NCBI GenBank assembly: GCA_947427205.1
Contig: CANEHB010000007.1
Coordinates: 1-64,000 of the forward strand
DNA length: 64,000 bases
Direction: 5' to 3'
Origin: an uncultured Clostridium sp.
GTDB taxonomy: Bacteria > Bacillota > Clostridia > TANB77 > CAG-508
Shown here: positions 18,484-29,201 of the stretch, piece by piece
Numbering within the stretch: position 1 is the first letter of the stretch
Layout of the letters: each line of letters opens with the position of its first letter
The notes under the pieces: model-generated
The model's database searches: none
Seen by the model: only the letters and a program-made list of their open reading frames with translations
What the model was told of the DNA's origin: nothing
Translations under genes and position numbers: made by a program

Positions 18484-19813
18484 ATCTTGGTAATCTTACT
18501 GTAAATATTGTTCCTTTAGGAGTATTATGACTTGCTTTTATATTTCCTCCATGTGATGCTACTATAAAATCAGCTATTGAAAGTCCAAGTCCACTTCCTC
18601 CTGTTTCTCTACCTCTAGCTTTATCTTCTCTATAAAATCTTTCAAATATACGTTTTAATCCTTCATCACTTATTCCTATTCCAGTATCTTTAACTTCCAT
18701 AACAAATTTATTATCTTTTAAATATGTTTTTATTTCTATTGTATCATTTGCTTCTGTATATTTAATTGCATTATCTAGTAAAATTATTATTAATTGATAG
18801 AATCTACTTGTATCAACATCTATATCCATATTATAATTCAAACTAAGTTCTATTTTCTTTTCTTGCATCTGGGCAATTTCACAATATGGATTTATTACTT
18901 CTTTAATATATTCATCAATATTTACATTTTCTTTTTGCAAATTCAGTTTATTGGCATCTGCTCTTGAAAGTATCATTAAATCTTTTATTAATTTTGTTAA
19001 TCTTTTAGTTTCATTTAATGTTAATATTATATCTTCTGATTTATCAATTATTTTAGCATTTGGTTCTTGTAATAATAATTCTTGCTTTGCTTGAACAATT
19101 GTTAACGGAGTTCGAAGTTCATGTGATGCATTTTGTACAAATTCCATTTGCTTAATCATGTTCTCTCTTAATGGTTCTAATGTTTTTTTAGATAGTATAA
19201 CACTTGCTATAATAGAAAGCATTATTCCTACTAATACAGCTAAACTAATTATTTTAAAATAATTAGAAACTAAATCTTTTTCACTATCAACATTTACTAA
19301 TAATTGTATATATCTATCTTCTGTTATTCCATTTCCGTCAAAAATAAAATTTAATCCATTGTATGAATATTTCCCATCAATTGTTATTTCATAAATTCTA
19401 TTCAAGTTATTTTCATCAAAACTTATTTCATCTGTGTAATCTGAAAGCCTACCTATTTCAGTTTCATTTATAATTTCTTTATCTAAATCTCTTAAAATAA
19501 GAATAACATTAGGATTTATAATTTTTCTAACTAACATATAATCCTGATATTTTTTTATAGAATTTTGAATCCAACTATCTCTTTGCTCTTTTGATATATA
19601 ATTAGAATCAATAATAATATTGATTTTCTCATTATCTATATCTAAAATTTGTTTTTTACTATCATATAAATCTTTTATAACACTACTAAAAGTTACACCT
19701 TTGACTAAAAAGAATATAAAAATTCCAAATACAATAAAAATTACTGCAAATCCAATTATATTATAAATGATATGTTTAATTAATTTATTTTTTAAAACTT
19801 CTTGTTCTTCCAT
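18482..19813 (-). CDS. Two-component sensor histidine kinase
   Basis: FVQNASHELRTPLTIVQAKQELL; VKDTGIGISDEGLKRIFERFYREDKARGRETGGSGLGLSI; two TM segments. Confidence 0.95.
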   Translation of the reverse strand: MEEQEVLKNKLIKHIIYNIIGFAVIFIVFGIFIFFLVKGVTFSSVIKDLYDSKKQILDIDNEKINIIIDSNYISKEQRDSWIQNSIKKYQDYMLVRKIINPNVILILRDLDKEIINETEIGRLSDYTDEISFDENNLNRIYEITIDGKYSYNGLNFIFDGNGITEDRYIQLLVNVDSEKDLVSNYFKIISLAVLVGIMLSIIASVILSKKTLEPLRENMIKQMEFVQNASHELRTPLTIVQAKQELLLQEPNAKIIDKSEDIILTLNETKRLTKLIKDLMILSRADANKLNLQKENVNIDEYIKEVINPYCEIAQMQEKKIELSLNYNMDIDVDTSRFYQLIIILLDNAIKYTEANDTIEIKTYLKDNKFVMEVKDTGIGISDEGLKRIFERFYREDKARGRETGGSGLGLSIADFIVASHGGNIKASHNTPKGTIFTVRLPR

Positions 19814-19821
19814 TTTTTACT

Positions 19822-20490
19822 TTATTCTGACCAGATATATCCTACTCCTCTAATTGTTTTTAAATACTTATCATATCCAATCTTTTTTAATTCCTTTCTT
19901 AAACCACTCGCATAAACTTCTATTACATTTGTTGTTGTCTCGCTATTGAATCCCCATATTTTATCAAAAATCTGCTCTTTTGTTATTATAGTATTTTTTG
20001 AATTTATAAGATATTCAAGCATGTCAAACTGCTTTCCTTGTAGTAATACTTCTTTTCCATTTGCCTTAGCCGTTCTATTATTTAAGTCTAATATTAAGTC
20101 TTTATACTCTATTACATTTTCTGTATAATTACCATTTGCTCTTCTTATTAAAGCTTCTAATCTAACAATAAGTTCTTCTCTATTAAAAGGTTTTACTAGA
20201 TAATCATCAGCACCATTTCTAAATCCTTTTACCTTATCATTTATTGCATCTTTAGCTGTTAATATTAATACAGGAGTGTAATTTTTTTCACTTCTTAATT
20301 TACTTAAAACTTCATACCCATCTAAAATTGGCATCATAATATCTAATATTATTGCATCATAAATACCTTGTCTTGCATATAAAACTCCTTCTTCTCCATC
20401 ATATGCATGATCTACATCATATTCTTTTCCTATACACTGCTCAACAGTTTTTGCTAATACTTTATCATCTTCAATAATTAATACTCTCAT
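19822..20490 (-). CDS. OmpR-family response regulator
   Basis: MRVLIIEDDKVLAK; DAIILDIMMPILDGYEVL; C-terminal winged helix TIRGVGYIW. Confidence 0.96.
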   Translation of the reverse strand: MRVLIIEDDKVLAKTVEQCIGKEYDVDHAYDGEEGVLYARQGIYDAIILDIMMPILDGYEVLSKLRSEKNYTPVLILTAKDAINDKVKGFRNGADDYLVKPFNREELIVRLEALIRRANGNYTENVIEYKDLILDLNNRTAKANGKEVLLQGKQFDMLEYLINSKNTIITKEQIFDKIWGFNSETTTNVIEVYASGLRKELKKIGYDKYLKTIRGVGYIWSE

Positions 20491-20662
20491 AATTTTAATC
20501 CTTTATAAAAATAGTGAACAATTAGTCAAGAAATTGTCCACTTTATCGTTTAAAATAGCATATTAACAAATTAATATTTTCATAACTATCTTTTATAGAA
20601 AACTTCTTGACAAATTTTTCTATTAGCATTTTACAATAACTACCTTAAATTAAAATTAAATA

Positions 20663-21250
20663 TTATTTAATATTTGAAGCCTTTTTTGAGAGCATAAATT
20701 CTAGTAAATTATCCATAAATTTAGTTTTCTTTTTATATTCTTTTAATAGTCCTTTATATATTAATTTTGAATTTTTTATATCTTTAAAATGTTCTGGTTT
20801 TATTATTTCAGGAAGACCTGTTGTATCTATTTTTGATTTTTCTAAAACAGCTTTTACAAATTCAGCACAATAATATGTTTTTGCTACTTTTCTTCTTTTA
20901 TTAAATCCTGCTAAAAATAATCCTAAAATATTAAATCTATATTCATCTTTATGTTCTTTTACATATTCTATTGTTTCACAAACACTTTTATATTGTTCTT
21001 CTGAAACTTCTACTTCATATACACTTATCTCTGTATTATAAAATCTTTTAAAAGTTCCAAAATCTGCTCCTTCTCTTACAAATCCTCCTATAAAAGCAAT
21101 ATATGGATACTTTCTTCCAAAAGAATACATCTTTTTCAAATCTTCATCTAATGCAATAGATGAATGCGTATATTCTGCTCCTGTTTTCATTTTTATAATT
21201 CTCGATAAAATAGTGCCTGTATGCGCTAAAACAATATAAATTTTTTTCAT
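20663..21250 (-). CDS. YiiX-like permuted papain/NlpC-P60 superfamily protein
   Basis: MKTGAEYTHSSIALDEDL (His) and KTYYCAEFVKAVLEKS (Cys). Confidence 0.65.
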   Translation of the reverse strand: MKKIYIVLAHTGTILSRIIKMKTGAEYTHSSIALDEDLKKMYSFGRKYPYIAFIGGFVREGADFGTFKRFYNTEISVYEVEVSEEQYKSVCETIEYVKEHKDEYRFNILGLFLAGFNKRRKVAKTYYCAEFVKAVLEKSKIDTTGLPEIIKPEHFKDIKNSKLIYKGLLKEYKKKTKFMDNLLEFMLSKKASNIK

Positions 21251-21371
21251 CTTTCTTCCTTCTTAAACTTTTTGTAACACTAACATTATAATTCATATTT
21301 ATATATATATCAACTATTTATAATATAAAAATGCATATCTAAAATAATGATATGCATTTTTTAAAATTTTA

Positions 21372-22718
21372 TTATAAATTAAACACTGCTGTTGAAATCA
21401 CAAAGAAAAGTAAAACTGATACTGTATCTGCAATTGTAGTAAGAAGTGGTGAAGCCATTATCGCAGGATCAAGTTTTAATTTTTTAGCTAAAATAGGTAA
21501 TATACATCCTAAAAGCTTTGCAAGTATAACTGTAAAAATTAATGTTAATGAAACTACAAAAGCAATTTTTACATCATGATATTGAATAACAATTCTAGCC
21601 ATATTCACAATAGCTAAAGCAATACCAACTAAAGCAGATACTCTAAATTCTTTCCACATTGCTTTAAAAATATCTTTTGTTGATATTTCATCCATTGCAA
21701 GACCTCTTATTATAAGAGTAGAACTTTGTGAGCCACAATTTCCACCAGTTCCCATAATCATCGGAATGAATGATACAAGTAATGGAAGCGAAGCTATTGC
21801 GCTTTCAAAATTTTCAATAATTGCTCCTGTTATCATTGCTGAAATCATTAAAACTAATAACCATACTATTCTATTTTTTGCATGTTTAAATACACTTGTT
21901 TTAAAATACGATTCTTCTGCTGGTGCCATAGCTGCCATTTTCTCAAAATCTTCTAATGTTTCTTCTTGCATTACATCTATAGCATCATCTATTGTTATAA
22001 TTCCTACTAGTCTATTTTCTTTATCTACAACTGGTATTGCAACTACATCATATTTATCGAACATTTTTGTTACTTCTTCTTGATCTTCTAGAGTATTAGT
22101 TTTTATAATATTAGTATTCATGATATCTTTTACTAATTTATCTGTATCTGCTACTAATAGTGATTTTATATCAACCACTCCTAAAAGTTTTCTATCAACA
22201 GTTAGAACATAACAATTGTATACTGTTTCTTTCTTTAAACCTTTCTTTTTTATAGATTCAAAAGCTTCTCTGACTGTCATATTTTCCTTTAAATCTATAA
22301 ACTCTGTTGTCATAAGACTTCCTGCTGTATCATCAGGATATTTCAATAATTCATTTATAATTTTTCTATTTTCTGATTTTGTATTTGCAAGTATTCGTTT
22401 TACAACATTTGATGGCATCTCTTCTATCAAATCAACTGCATCATCCATATAAATCTCGTTCATAACATTTTTTATTTCTGTATCTGTTAAGCAATTTATT
22501 AATCTTTCTTGATCATCATGCTCTAACTCTACAAAAACTTCTGCTGCTTTTTCTTTTGATAAAAGTCTATATACCATTATAGTTTTTTCTTCATCTATAT
22601 TTTCTAAAATAGCTGGAAAATCAGGACTATTTATATTTTCTAAAAATTCATGTAATTTATTTATTTTTTTATTTTCAATCAATACACTTAATTCTTCTAC
22701 TACATTTTCTAAATCCAT
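21372..22718 (-). CDS. mgtE: Magnesium transporter MgtE
   Basis: MgtE_N helices, CBS pair, TM domain PLLVSFIPMIMGTGGNCGSQSSTLIIRGLA. Confidence 0.95.
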   Translation of the reverse strand: MDLENVVEELSVLIENKKINKLHEFLENINSPDFPAILENIDEEKTIMVYRLLSKEKAAEVFVELEHDDQERLINCLTDTEIKNVMNEIYMDDAVDLIEEMPSNVVKRILANTKSENRKIINELLKYPDDTAGSLMTTEFIDLKENMTVREAFESIKKKGLKKETVYNCYVLTVDRKLLGVVDIKSLLVADTDKLVKDIMNTNIIKTNTLEDQEEVTKMFDKYDVVAIPVVDKENRLVGIITIDDAIDVMQEETLEDFEKMAAMAPAEESYFKTSVFKHAKNRIVWLLVLMISAMITGAIIENFESAIASLPLLVSFIPMIMGTGGNCGSQSSTLIIRGLAMDEISTKDIFKAMWKEFRVSALVGIALAIVNMARIVIQYHDVKIAFVVSLTLIFTVILAKLLGCILPILAKKLKLDPAIMASPLLTTIADTVSVLLFFVISTAVFNL

Positions 22719-22736
22719 TTAATTTTCCTCCTATTC

Positions 22737-24086
22737 TTATATTTTTAATATCATTTTTGCTAAACTAAAGTACAATAATATGCATCCTGTATCTACAATA
22801 GTTGTTATTAGTGGTGCTGCCATAATTGCTGGATCTAACTTTATTTTTTTTGCTAAAATAGGTAATATACATCCAAGTAATTTCGCCATTACTACAACAC
22901 CTATAAGAGTTAAATTTACTACAATAGCGATAGTTAAATTTTGATATTGAACTGCTATTCTTACTCCATTTACAATAGCTAAAACTATTCCTACTAAAAG
23001 TGCAATTCTAAACTCTTTCCACATTGCTTTTAAAATATCCTTGGTAGATATTTCATCCATTGCTAAACCTCTTATTATAAGAGTTGAGCTTTGTGAACCT
23101 GAATTTCCTCCAGTATCCATTAGCATTGGTATAAATACTACTAAAACAGGCATTACTGAAATGGCATCCTCAAAGTTTGCCATAATAGTTCCTGTAATTG
23201 TCGCAGATAGCATTAAAAGTAATAACCATAAAATTCTTTTTTTTGCATGTTCAAAGACACTTGTTTTAAAATAGCTGTCATCTGTTGGTGTAATAGCAGC
23301 CATCTTTTCAAAATCTTCTAAAACTTCTTCTTGCATTACATCTATAGCATCATCTATTGTTATAATCCCTACTAATCTATTTCCTTTATCTACAACTGGC
23401 AAAGTTACACAGTCATATTTATCAAATATTTTTGATACTTCTTCTTGATCTTCTAGTGTTGTAACTTTTATTAAATTAGTGTCCATTATATCTTTTAATA
23501 AAGTATCTCTTTCAGCAATTAAAAGGTCTTTTATATCTATTATTCCTAAAAGAATTCTATCATCACTTAAAACATAGCAATTATATACTGTTTCTTTTTG
23601 AATACCACTTTCTTTTATTATTTTAAAAGCTTCATCAACAGTCATATCTTCTTCTAAATCTACAAACTCTGTTGTCATAAGACTTCCTGCTGTATCATCA
23701 GGATATTTTAATAATTCGTTTATTATTTTTCTATTTTCTGATTTAGTATTTGCAAGTATTCGTTTTACAACAAATGAAGGCATTTCTTCAATTAAATCAA
23801 CTGCATCATCCATATAAATTTCATTCATAACATTTTTTATTTCATTATCAGTCAAATAGTTTATTAATTTTTCCTGTGCATCATGATCTAATTCAACAAA
23901 AACTTCTGCTGCTTTACTTTTTGGCAAAATTCTATAAACCATTATTTTCTTTTCTTCATCAATTTGCTCTAATATACTCGGGAAATCAGCACTATTAATA
24001 TTTTCTAAATATTTACGTAACTCATTAATTCTTTTATTTTCAATTAATTCAATTACTTCTTCTAGTTCTAGCTCTTTGCTCTCCAT
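22737..24086 (-). CDS. mgtE: Magnesium transporter MgtE (tandem paralogue)
   Basis: Near full-length similarity to 21372-22718; PVLVVFIPMLMDTGGNSGSQSSTLIIRGLA. Confidence 0.95.
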   Translation of the reverse strand: MESKELELEEVIELIENKRINELRKYLENINSADFPSILEQIDEEKKIMVYRILPKSKAAEVFVELDHDAQEKLINYLTDNEIKNVMNEIYMDDAVDLIEEMPSFVVKRILANTKSENRKIINELLKYPDDTAGSLMTTEFVDLEEDMTVDEAFKIIKESGIQKETVYNCYVLSDDRILLGIIDIKDLLIAERDTLLKDIMDTNLIKVTTLEDQEEVSKIFDKYDCVTLPVVDKGNRLVGIITIDDAIDVMQEEVLEDFEKMAAITPTDDSYFKTSVFEHAKKRILWLLLLMLSATITGTIMANFEDAISVMPVLVVFIPMLMDTGGNSGSQSSTLIIRGLAMDEISTKDILKAMWKEFRIALLVGIVLAIVNGVRIAVQYQNLTIAIVVNLTLIGVVVMAKLLGCILPILAKKIKLDPAIMAAPLITTIVDTGCILLYFSLAKMILKI

Positions 24087-24417
24087 GCTTATCCCTCCTA
24101 TTTCAATTTTATACTGTTTAATTATTAAAATGCTTAAACATAAAAATAATTAATAAACAATTTTATTGTTATTAATTTGTTCATTTGAAGTCCACATATA
24201 TTTTATTTAATTATATTTTTAGTATTTATGTAAATTCTCCAACATATTTATTATACTATTTATGAATATAAAAGTCAACATGTAGCAAAAGAAGTCTATT
24301 TTTATTTATTTTTCACTTTGTATCTTAGTTCATTCTTTTATTATCTCTTATTTACTCGTTTTTTCTTTATTTTATATTGATTTTTGAGTAGTTTACATAT
24401 TAGATTTAATTTTTATG

Positions 24418-24515
24418 CTAAAAGTATACATGGGGATGGAGTTATTGTCTAAAATTTTAATTTTATAATTTATAATAAATTTAGATAAGAACTACGTTCC
24501 CATGTCTACTTTTAG
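24418..24515. repeat. Long imperfect hairpin in intergenic region
   Basis: CTAAAAGTAtACATGGG...gAGTT..TCTAAA paired with TTTAGA..AACT...CCCATGTcTACTTTTAG. Confidence 0.7.
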
Positions 24516-24576
24516 TATTGATTTATTAGAAATAGTTTAATATAATAAGTAAAATAATATGTGGAGGTAAATTGTA

Positions 24577-25005
24577 ATGGTACATAATGATAAATATAAA
24601 TTTGTAGCAATAATCAATGAAAAGATAGAATCTGGTAAAGCTTTAAATGCAATAGCTCACATGGGATTAGGATTAGTTAATATTGCTAATGATGAAATAA
24701 AAGAAAACATGTCTTTTATTGATTTTCCAGATAAAAATGATAACATACATAAAAGCATATCTGGATTATCTTTAATAGTATTAAAAGGAAGAAATGGAGA
24801 AATAAAAAAAGTAAGAAATCAATTTGCAGAGCAAAATATTTTATTTGTAGACTTTTTAGAAACTATGACTGGAGACACATATGCTGAGCAATTAGTTAAA
24901 ACTAAAGAATTAACTACTGATGAACATAATTATTTTGGATTATTAGCTTTTGGAGAAATAGATAAAATAAATCCTATTACTAAAAAGCTTTCATTATATA
25001 AATAA
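24577..25005 (+). CDS. DUF2000-family protein
   Basis: KFVAIINEKIESGKALNAIAHMGLGLV; GETYAEQL-like region; GTGGAGGTAAATTGTA upstream. Confidence 0.7.
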   Translation: MVHNDKYKFVAIINEKIESGKALNAIAHMGLGLVNIANDEIKENMSFIDFPDKNDNIHKSISGLSLIVLKGRNGEIKKVRNQFAEQNILFVDFLETMTGDTYAEQLVKTKELTTDEHNYFGLLAFGEIDKINPITKKLSLYK

Positions 25006-25023
25006 TTTAATTTGGAGGTAACT

Positions 25024-25824
25024 ATGAAATTTACTGTATTAGCAGAAGATAGAAATTGTGATAATGGATGTATTAATGAAAATGGTTTATCAATTTATAT
25101 TGAAACTGATAATAATAAATTCCTTTTAGATAGTGGAATTACAGATGCATTTTTAAAAAATGCTGAAACTTTAGGTATTAACTTAAATACTGTGGATACT
25201 ATAGTTTTAAGTCATGGTCATTGGGATCATGGAAATGGCTTGCAATATATTAATAGCAAAAAAAGACTAATTTTACATCCAAAATGTTTTACAAAAAGAT
25301 ATAGTTTAAGAAGAAATATGGCTTATGCTGGAATTGAAGAAACTAAAGATCAATTATTAAAAAAATTTGAATTGATTGAAACTAAAGAACCTTATCAATT
25401 TTTTGAAAATGTATGGTTTCTTGGAGAAATTGATAGAAAATTTGAAGTACCAATTAAAAATTTACCTACTGTATTAGATAACGAAGAAATAGATTATTTA
25501 TATGACGATTCTGGTCTTGCTATTAAAACAGAAAATGGAATCATAGTATTCGGCTCTTGCTCTCATTCTGGAATAAATAATATAATTGAACAAGCAAAAA
25601 ATGTTACAAACGATAATAGAGTTCTAGCTGTTGTTGGAGGATTTCATCTAAAAGAAATAAATTCATATACTTCAAAAATAGTGCAATATTTTAAAGATAA
25701 CAAAATTGAAAAAGCTTATATGGGTCATTGTACTTCTGATGAAGTAATAGATTACTTTAAAGAACAATTAATTGGTCATACAGAAGTAACAACATTATTT
25801 GCTGGAGCAAAATTTGAAATCTAA
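25024..25824 (+). CDS. MBL-fold metallo-hydrolase
   Basis: VLSHGHWDHGNGLQYI; GGFHLKEIN; MGHCTSDEV; start after TTTGGAGGTAACT. Confidence 0.9.
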   Translation: MKFTVLAEDRNCDNGCINENGLSIYIETDNNKFLLDSGITDAFLKNAETLGINLNTVDTIVLSHGHWDHGNGLQYINSKKRLILHPKCFTKRYSLRRNMAYAGIEETKDQLLKKFELIETKEPYQFFENVWFLGEIDRKFEVPIKNLPTVLDNEEIDYLYDDSGLAIKTENGIIVFGSCSHSGINNIIEQAKNVTNDNRVLAVVGGFHLKEINSYTSKIVQYFKDNKIEKAYMGHCTSDEVIDYFKEQLIGHTEVTTLFAGAKFEI

Positions 25825-25924
25825 AAAAGTATATAACGTTTCTAAAATCAAAAGAATTCTTTTTCTTTATATTTAAAAATACTTTTTATAAAAAAATAAA
25901 AGCAAACATTATACTTTCCTCTTA

Positions 25925-26113
25925 AATAACAAAAGAGGACATTATAAAAATTGAAAAAGACAAAATCACTTGCTTTCTTTCAAATGCTCACGTCTTTGCT
26001 TGAGTGCATAACTTAGCTGTAGCTCACTAATTTTCGCACAGCTAAGTTATGTACAAAATTTTTCGAAGGCTTTATATTATAGGAAATTGCTCCACAATTT
26101 CCTATAATATAAA
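25925..26113 (+). repeat. Dispersed structured intergenic repeat, copy A
   Basis: AACAAAAGAGGACATTATAAAAATTG...GCATAACTTAGCTGT...ACAGCTAAGTTATGT...TATATTATAGGAAATTG...CAATTTCCTATAATATA; also at 43.7 kb (inverted) and 63.8 kb. Confidence 0.85.
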
Positions 26114-26153
26114 AATAAGAATCTACCTTAATATAATAGATTCTTTTTTATTT

Positions 26154-28493
26154 CTATTTTGACACAATGGTATATTTCCCTTTATCTAAAAATAAATATA
26201 CATATTTTTCATCTTCTTTTTCAAAAGTTGCAAGTTTATTATCATTAAATTTGCCTTTTGTATATATTTCTTTATTGTTAATTAAAATATCATATTCATT
26301 TGACAATTTTTCGATTGCAACTAATGTCTTTTCTGGAACATTAATTTCTAATGTTAAACTATTGTCCTCTTCTTTCTCGGCTTTAATATTTATTGTTCCT
26401 TTAACTGTATTTACATTCGCACTTAATTTATTTAGATTTCCAAAATCAGGCTTTATTAATATTTCAGAATATCCTGGTTTTAAAGGTTGTACTCCTGCAA
26501 AATATTTTGACATTATAATTAATGGTCCACCAGACCAAGCATGATTTTTACTTCCAATTGTATTATTCCAATATTCCCATACAGTAGTACTAAAATCTTG
26601 TTTTTCAACCATTTCACTATATCTATTTTTTATTCTATCTTGTGCTTCAGTAATTTTTCCCATTTTAGATAAAGCTTCCAATACATATTTTTCCATAAAA
26701 GTAGAATTGTCATAATTATCTACTATTATATCTGATATTGAATCGTATTTAGATTCATCTGCTATTCCTGATAAAACTGCAATAGAATTTACTCTTACAT
26801 CATATCCTTCAAAACCTTCTGATTTATAACCTTTTCCATCCCAAAACTTTTCATTTAAAGTTTTATTTATCTCTTCTAATTTTATCTTATATCTATTAGC
26901 ATCAATTTTTAAATTCAAAACATCTGCCATTTTATATGAATTTTGAATAGCATAATAATACCACATATTTTCTAATATTCTTGAATCTGTTTGTCCTTGT
27001 GAATCATACCATTGCCATAAATTCCATAAGTAATTTCCTGTTCCAGTAACTAATCCATCATTTTCTACAACCCATAAATTCATATAATTTTTAACACTTG
27101 GATATACCAGCTCTAAAAATTCTTTATTTCCAGTATATTGATAATAATTATACATTGAGCATATTGCCAATAAATTTTGAATTGGTAATTGCAAATTTGC
27201 AGCTATTGATGGAGAAACACTGCATAATACATCCTCATATTTCCAACCTATTACTGTTTTTATAGATTTTTCATATAAATCATTTGCAGATGTATCTAAG
27301 CCATACATTGCTTCTTCCATATCAATACTCATATCTCCTATCCACATAGCTCTTTCTCTATCTGGACAATCCATATATGTATCTCTCATATTTACATATA
27401 AAGTTCTATTTGCCATTTGCCATAAAGTATTTAAGAATTCATCATCACATTCAAAATTTCCACTCATTTCAGTATCATAACCAGTTTGTCTATATCCAAG
27501 TGATATTACTTCTACTCCATCTGGTATATAATAATATATTTTATCTCCATTTATCCAAGCTGGTGATTCATATTCTTGTACTCCTGATTTTGTTATATAT
27601 GTTACTTTTCCATAATTTTCACTATTATTAAAATTTTTATCATTTGAAATGATTATTTTTTGATTGCTATCACATTTTACTTTTAAATATGGAAGCAATT
27701 GAATATTATATGGTAATTTCATTTCAAAAATTTCACCATCAATATTTTCACTTTCATATTCTTTTATATCTGAATATTTAAAAAATGGTATATCTCTTTT
27801 TATTAGTACTCCCCATTTTCTATCTCCATATTTTCCATTTATAACAGCATTACTCCAACTTGAATCATCATAATTGTTTTTATACCATTCATCTAGTTCT
27901 AAATTTGAATTATAATATATATTTATTTCACTCAATCTAGGATTAGTAAGTTCTTCATCTGTTAAATATGCTGGATTTTTAATTGCTTTCCATGTATCAT
28001 CACTAATTATTACTTGATCCCCTAGTTGAGCTTGAAATAATAATGTTCCATATCCTGAGTCAATATGTGAAAATCCACTTTTTCCAAAATGCCATACTAA
28101 TATCGAAATATTATTTTCTCCTATACGTAAATATTTTTCTATATCTACTTTGTCATAATATATTGAATTCCCTTTTTCTCCACGTTTTAGTTGTCCATCT
28201 CTTATAACAATTTCTCCATTGATATATAACCAATATTTTGAGTCAACAGCAATTCTACAAACTGCATCTTCAATTTGCGATTTATTATCTATATTAAAAT
28301 TTTTTCTGAAACATACCCATTCATTTTCTCTTTTATCTTCTTCATAATTTGTAAGCCAAATATAATTTGCTTGCCAATTTAAATTTTTCTCTTCATTATC
28401 TATAATTTTATCTTTTTTATTTATCTCTTCAATTTTTAAACATAATATCAAAATTATTATAAAAATAATAATTAATATAATTTTCTTTCGCAT
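26154..28493 (-). CDS. Membrane-anchored GH78 alpha-L-rhamnosidase-like protein
   Basis: RDTYMDCPDRERAMWIGDMSIDMEEAMYGLD; SFSTTVWEYWNNTIGSKNHAWSGGP-like region; C-terminal beta domain. Confidence 0.88.
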   Translation of the reverse strand: MRKKIILIIIFIIILILCLKIEEINKKDKIIDNEEKNLNWQANYIWLTNYEEDKRENEWVCFRKNFNIDNKSQIEDAVCRIAVDSKYWLYINGEIVIRDGQLKRGEKGNSIYYDKVDIEKYLRIGENNISILVWHFGKSGFSHIDSGYGTLLFQAQLGDQVIISDDTWKAIKNPAYLTDEELTNPRLSEINIYYNSNLELDEWYKNNYDDSSWSNAVINGKYGDRKWGVLIKRDIPFFKYSDIKEYESENIDGEIFEMKLPYNIQLLPYLKVKCDSNQKIIISNDKNFNNSENYGKVTYITKSGVQEYESPAWINGDKIYYYIPDGVEVISLGYRQTGYDTEMSGNFECDDEFLNTLWQMANRTLYVNMRDTYMDCPDRERAMWIGDMSIDMEEAMYGLDTSANDLYEKSIKTVIGWKYEDVLCSVSPSIAANLQLPIQNLLAICSMYNYYQYTGNKEFLELVYPSVKNYMNLWVVENDGLVTGTGNYLWNLWQWYDSQGQTDSRILENMWYYYAIQNSYKMADVLNLKIDANRYKIKLEEINKTLNEKFWDGKGYKSEGFEGYDVRVNSIAVLSGIADESKYDSISDIIVDNYDNSTFMEKYVLEALSKMGKITEAQDRIKNRYSEMVEKQDFSTTVWEYWNNTIGSKNHAWSGGPLIIMSKYFAGVQPLKPGYSEILIKPDFGNLNKLSANVNTVKGTINIKAEKEEDNSLTLEINVPEKTLVAIEKLSNEYDILINNKEIYTKGKFNDNKLATFEKEDEKYVYLFLDKGKYTIVSK

Positions 28494-28574
28494 AAATTCT
28501 CCTTTATTACTAATTATTATTTTTATTAATAATTAATAATTTTTTCTATAATATCTTTATCTTCTATATAACTT

Positions 28575-28937
28575 TTATCTAATAATAGTGCTTTCATAAT
28601 ACATTTCTTGAAAATCTGTTAATAATTTAATTTCACTATCTGTAAAATCTTTATTTTCTGGTACTATAACTAATTTATCATCATCATCGTTTAATCTATG
28701 TATTACTGCAATACATTTTCCTGTATATTCTTTTAGTGGCTTATACTCTCCTAAAATATAGCAATCTAATTCTTCTCCATCTCCACTAACTGTATTTGGA
28801 ACAAATCCATAGTTTACTAAATAGATATGATCTGGGTAGTTAGGATGGCAACTTCCAATTGGTCTATCTATTTTCACATAAACATTTTTTCCTATATATT
28901 CTATAGCTTTTGATTTCATCAATTTTCCAATCATCAC
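28575..28937 (-). CDS. Inorganic pyrophosphatase family protein (short)
   Basis: VKIDRPIGSCHPNYPDHIYLVNYGFVPNTVSGDGEELDCYILGEYKPL. Confidence 0.85.
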   Translation of the reverse strand: MMIGKLMKSKAIEYIGKNVYVKIDRPIGSCHPNYPDHIYLVNYGFVPNTVSGDGEELDCYILGEYKPLKEYTGKCIAVIHRLNDDDDKLVIVPENKDFTDSEIKLLTDFQEMYYESTIIR

Positions 28938-29001
28938 TTTCTATTCCAAAATAATTATATATTAAAAACAGTATTTACACGATTGTAAATACTGTTAGTT
29001 T

Positions 29002-29077
29002 TGGTGGCTTCAAGTGGAATCGAACCACTGACACGGGGATTTTCAGTCCCCTGCTCTACCAACTGAGCTATGAAGCC
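29002..29077 (-). tRNA. tRNA-Phe(GAA)
   Basis: Cloverleaf GGCTTCATAGCTCAGTTGGTAGAGCAGGGGACTGAAAATCCCCGTGTCAGTGGTTCGATTCCACTTGAAGCCACCA. Confidence 0.97.
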
Positions 29078-29115
29078 TTATATTAAAAATATCTAGTTGA
29101 CACTAGATATTTTTT

Positions 29116-29192
29116 TGGCGACCTGGAACGGACTCGAACCGTCGACCTCCGCCGTGACAGGGCGGCATTCTAACCAACTGAACTACCAGGCC
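29116..29192 (-). tRNA. tRNA-Asp(GTC)
   Basis: GGCCTGGTAGTTCAGTTGGTTAGAATGCCGCCCTGTCACGGCGGAGGTCGACGGTTCGAGTCCGTTCCAGGTCGCCA. Confidence 0.97.
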
Positions 29193-29201
29193 ATAAATAA
29201 A

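Noticed and set aside
24087-24417. Possible M-box (Mg2+) riboswitch upstream of mgtE
   Set aside because: No recognisable M-box core by eye; the region is plain AT-rich sequence. A covariance search would be needed to exclude it fully.
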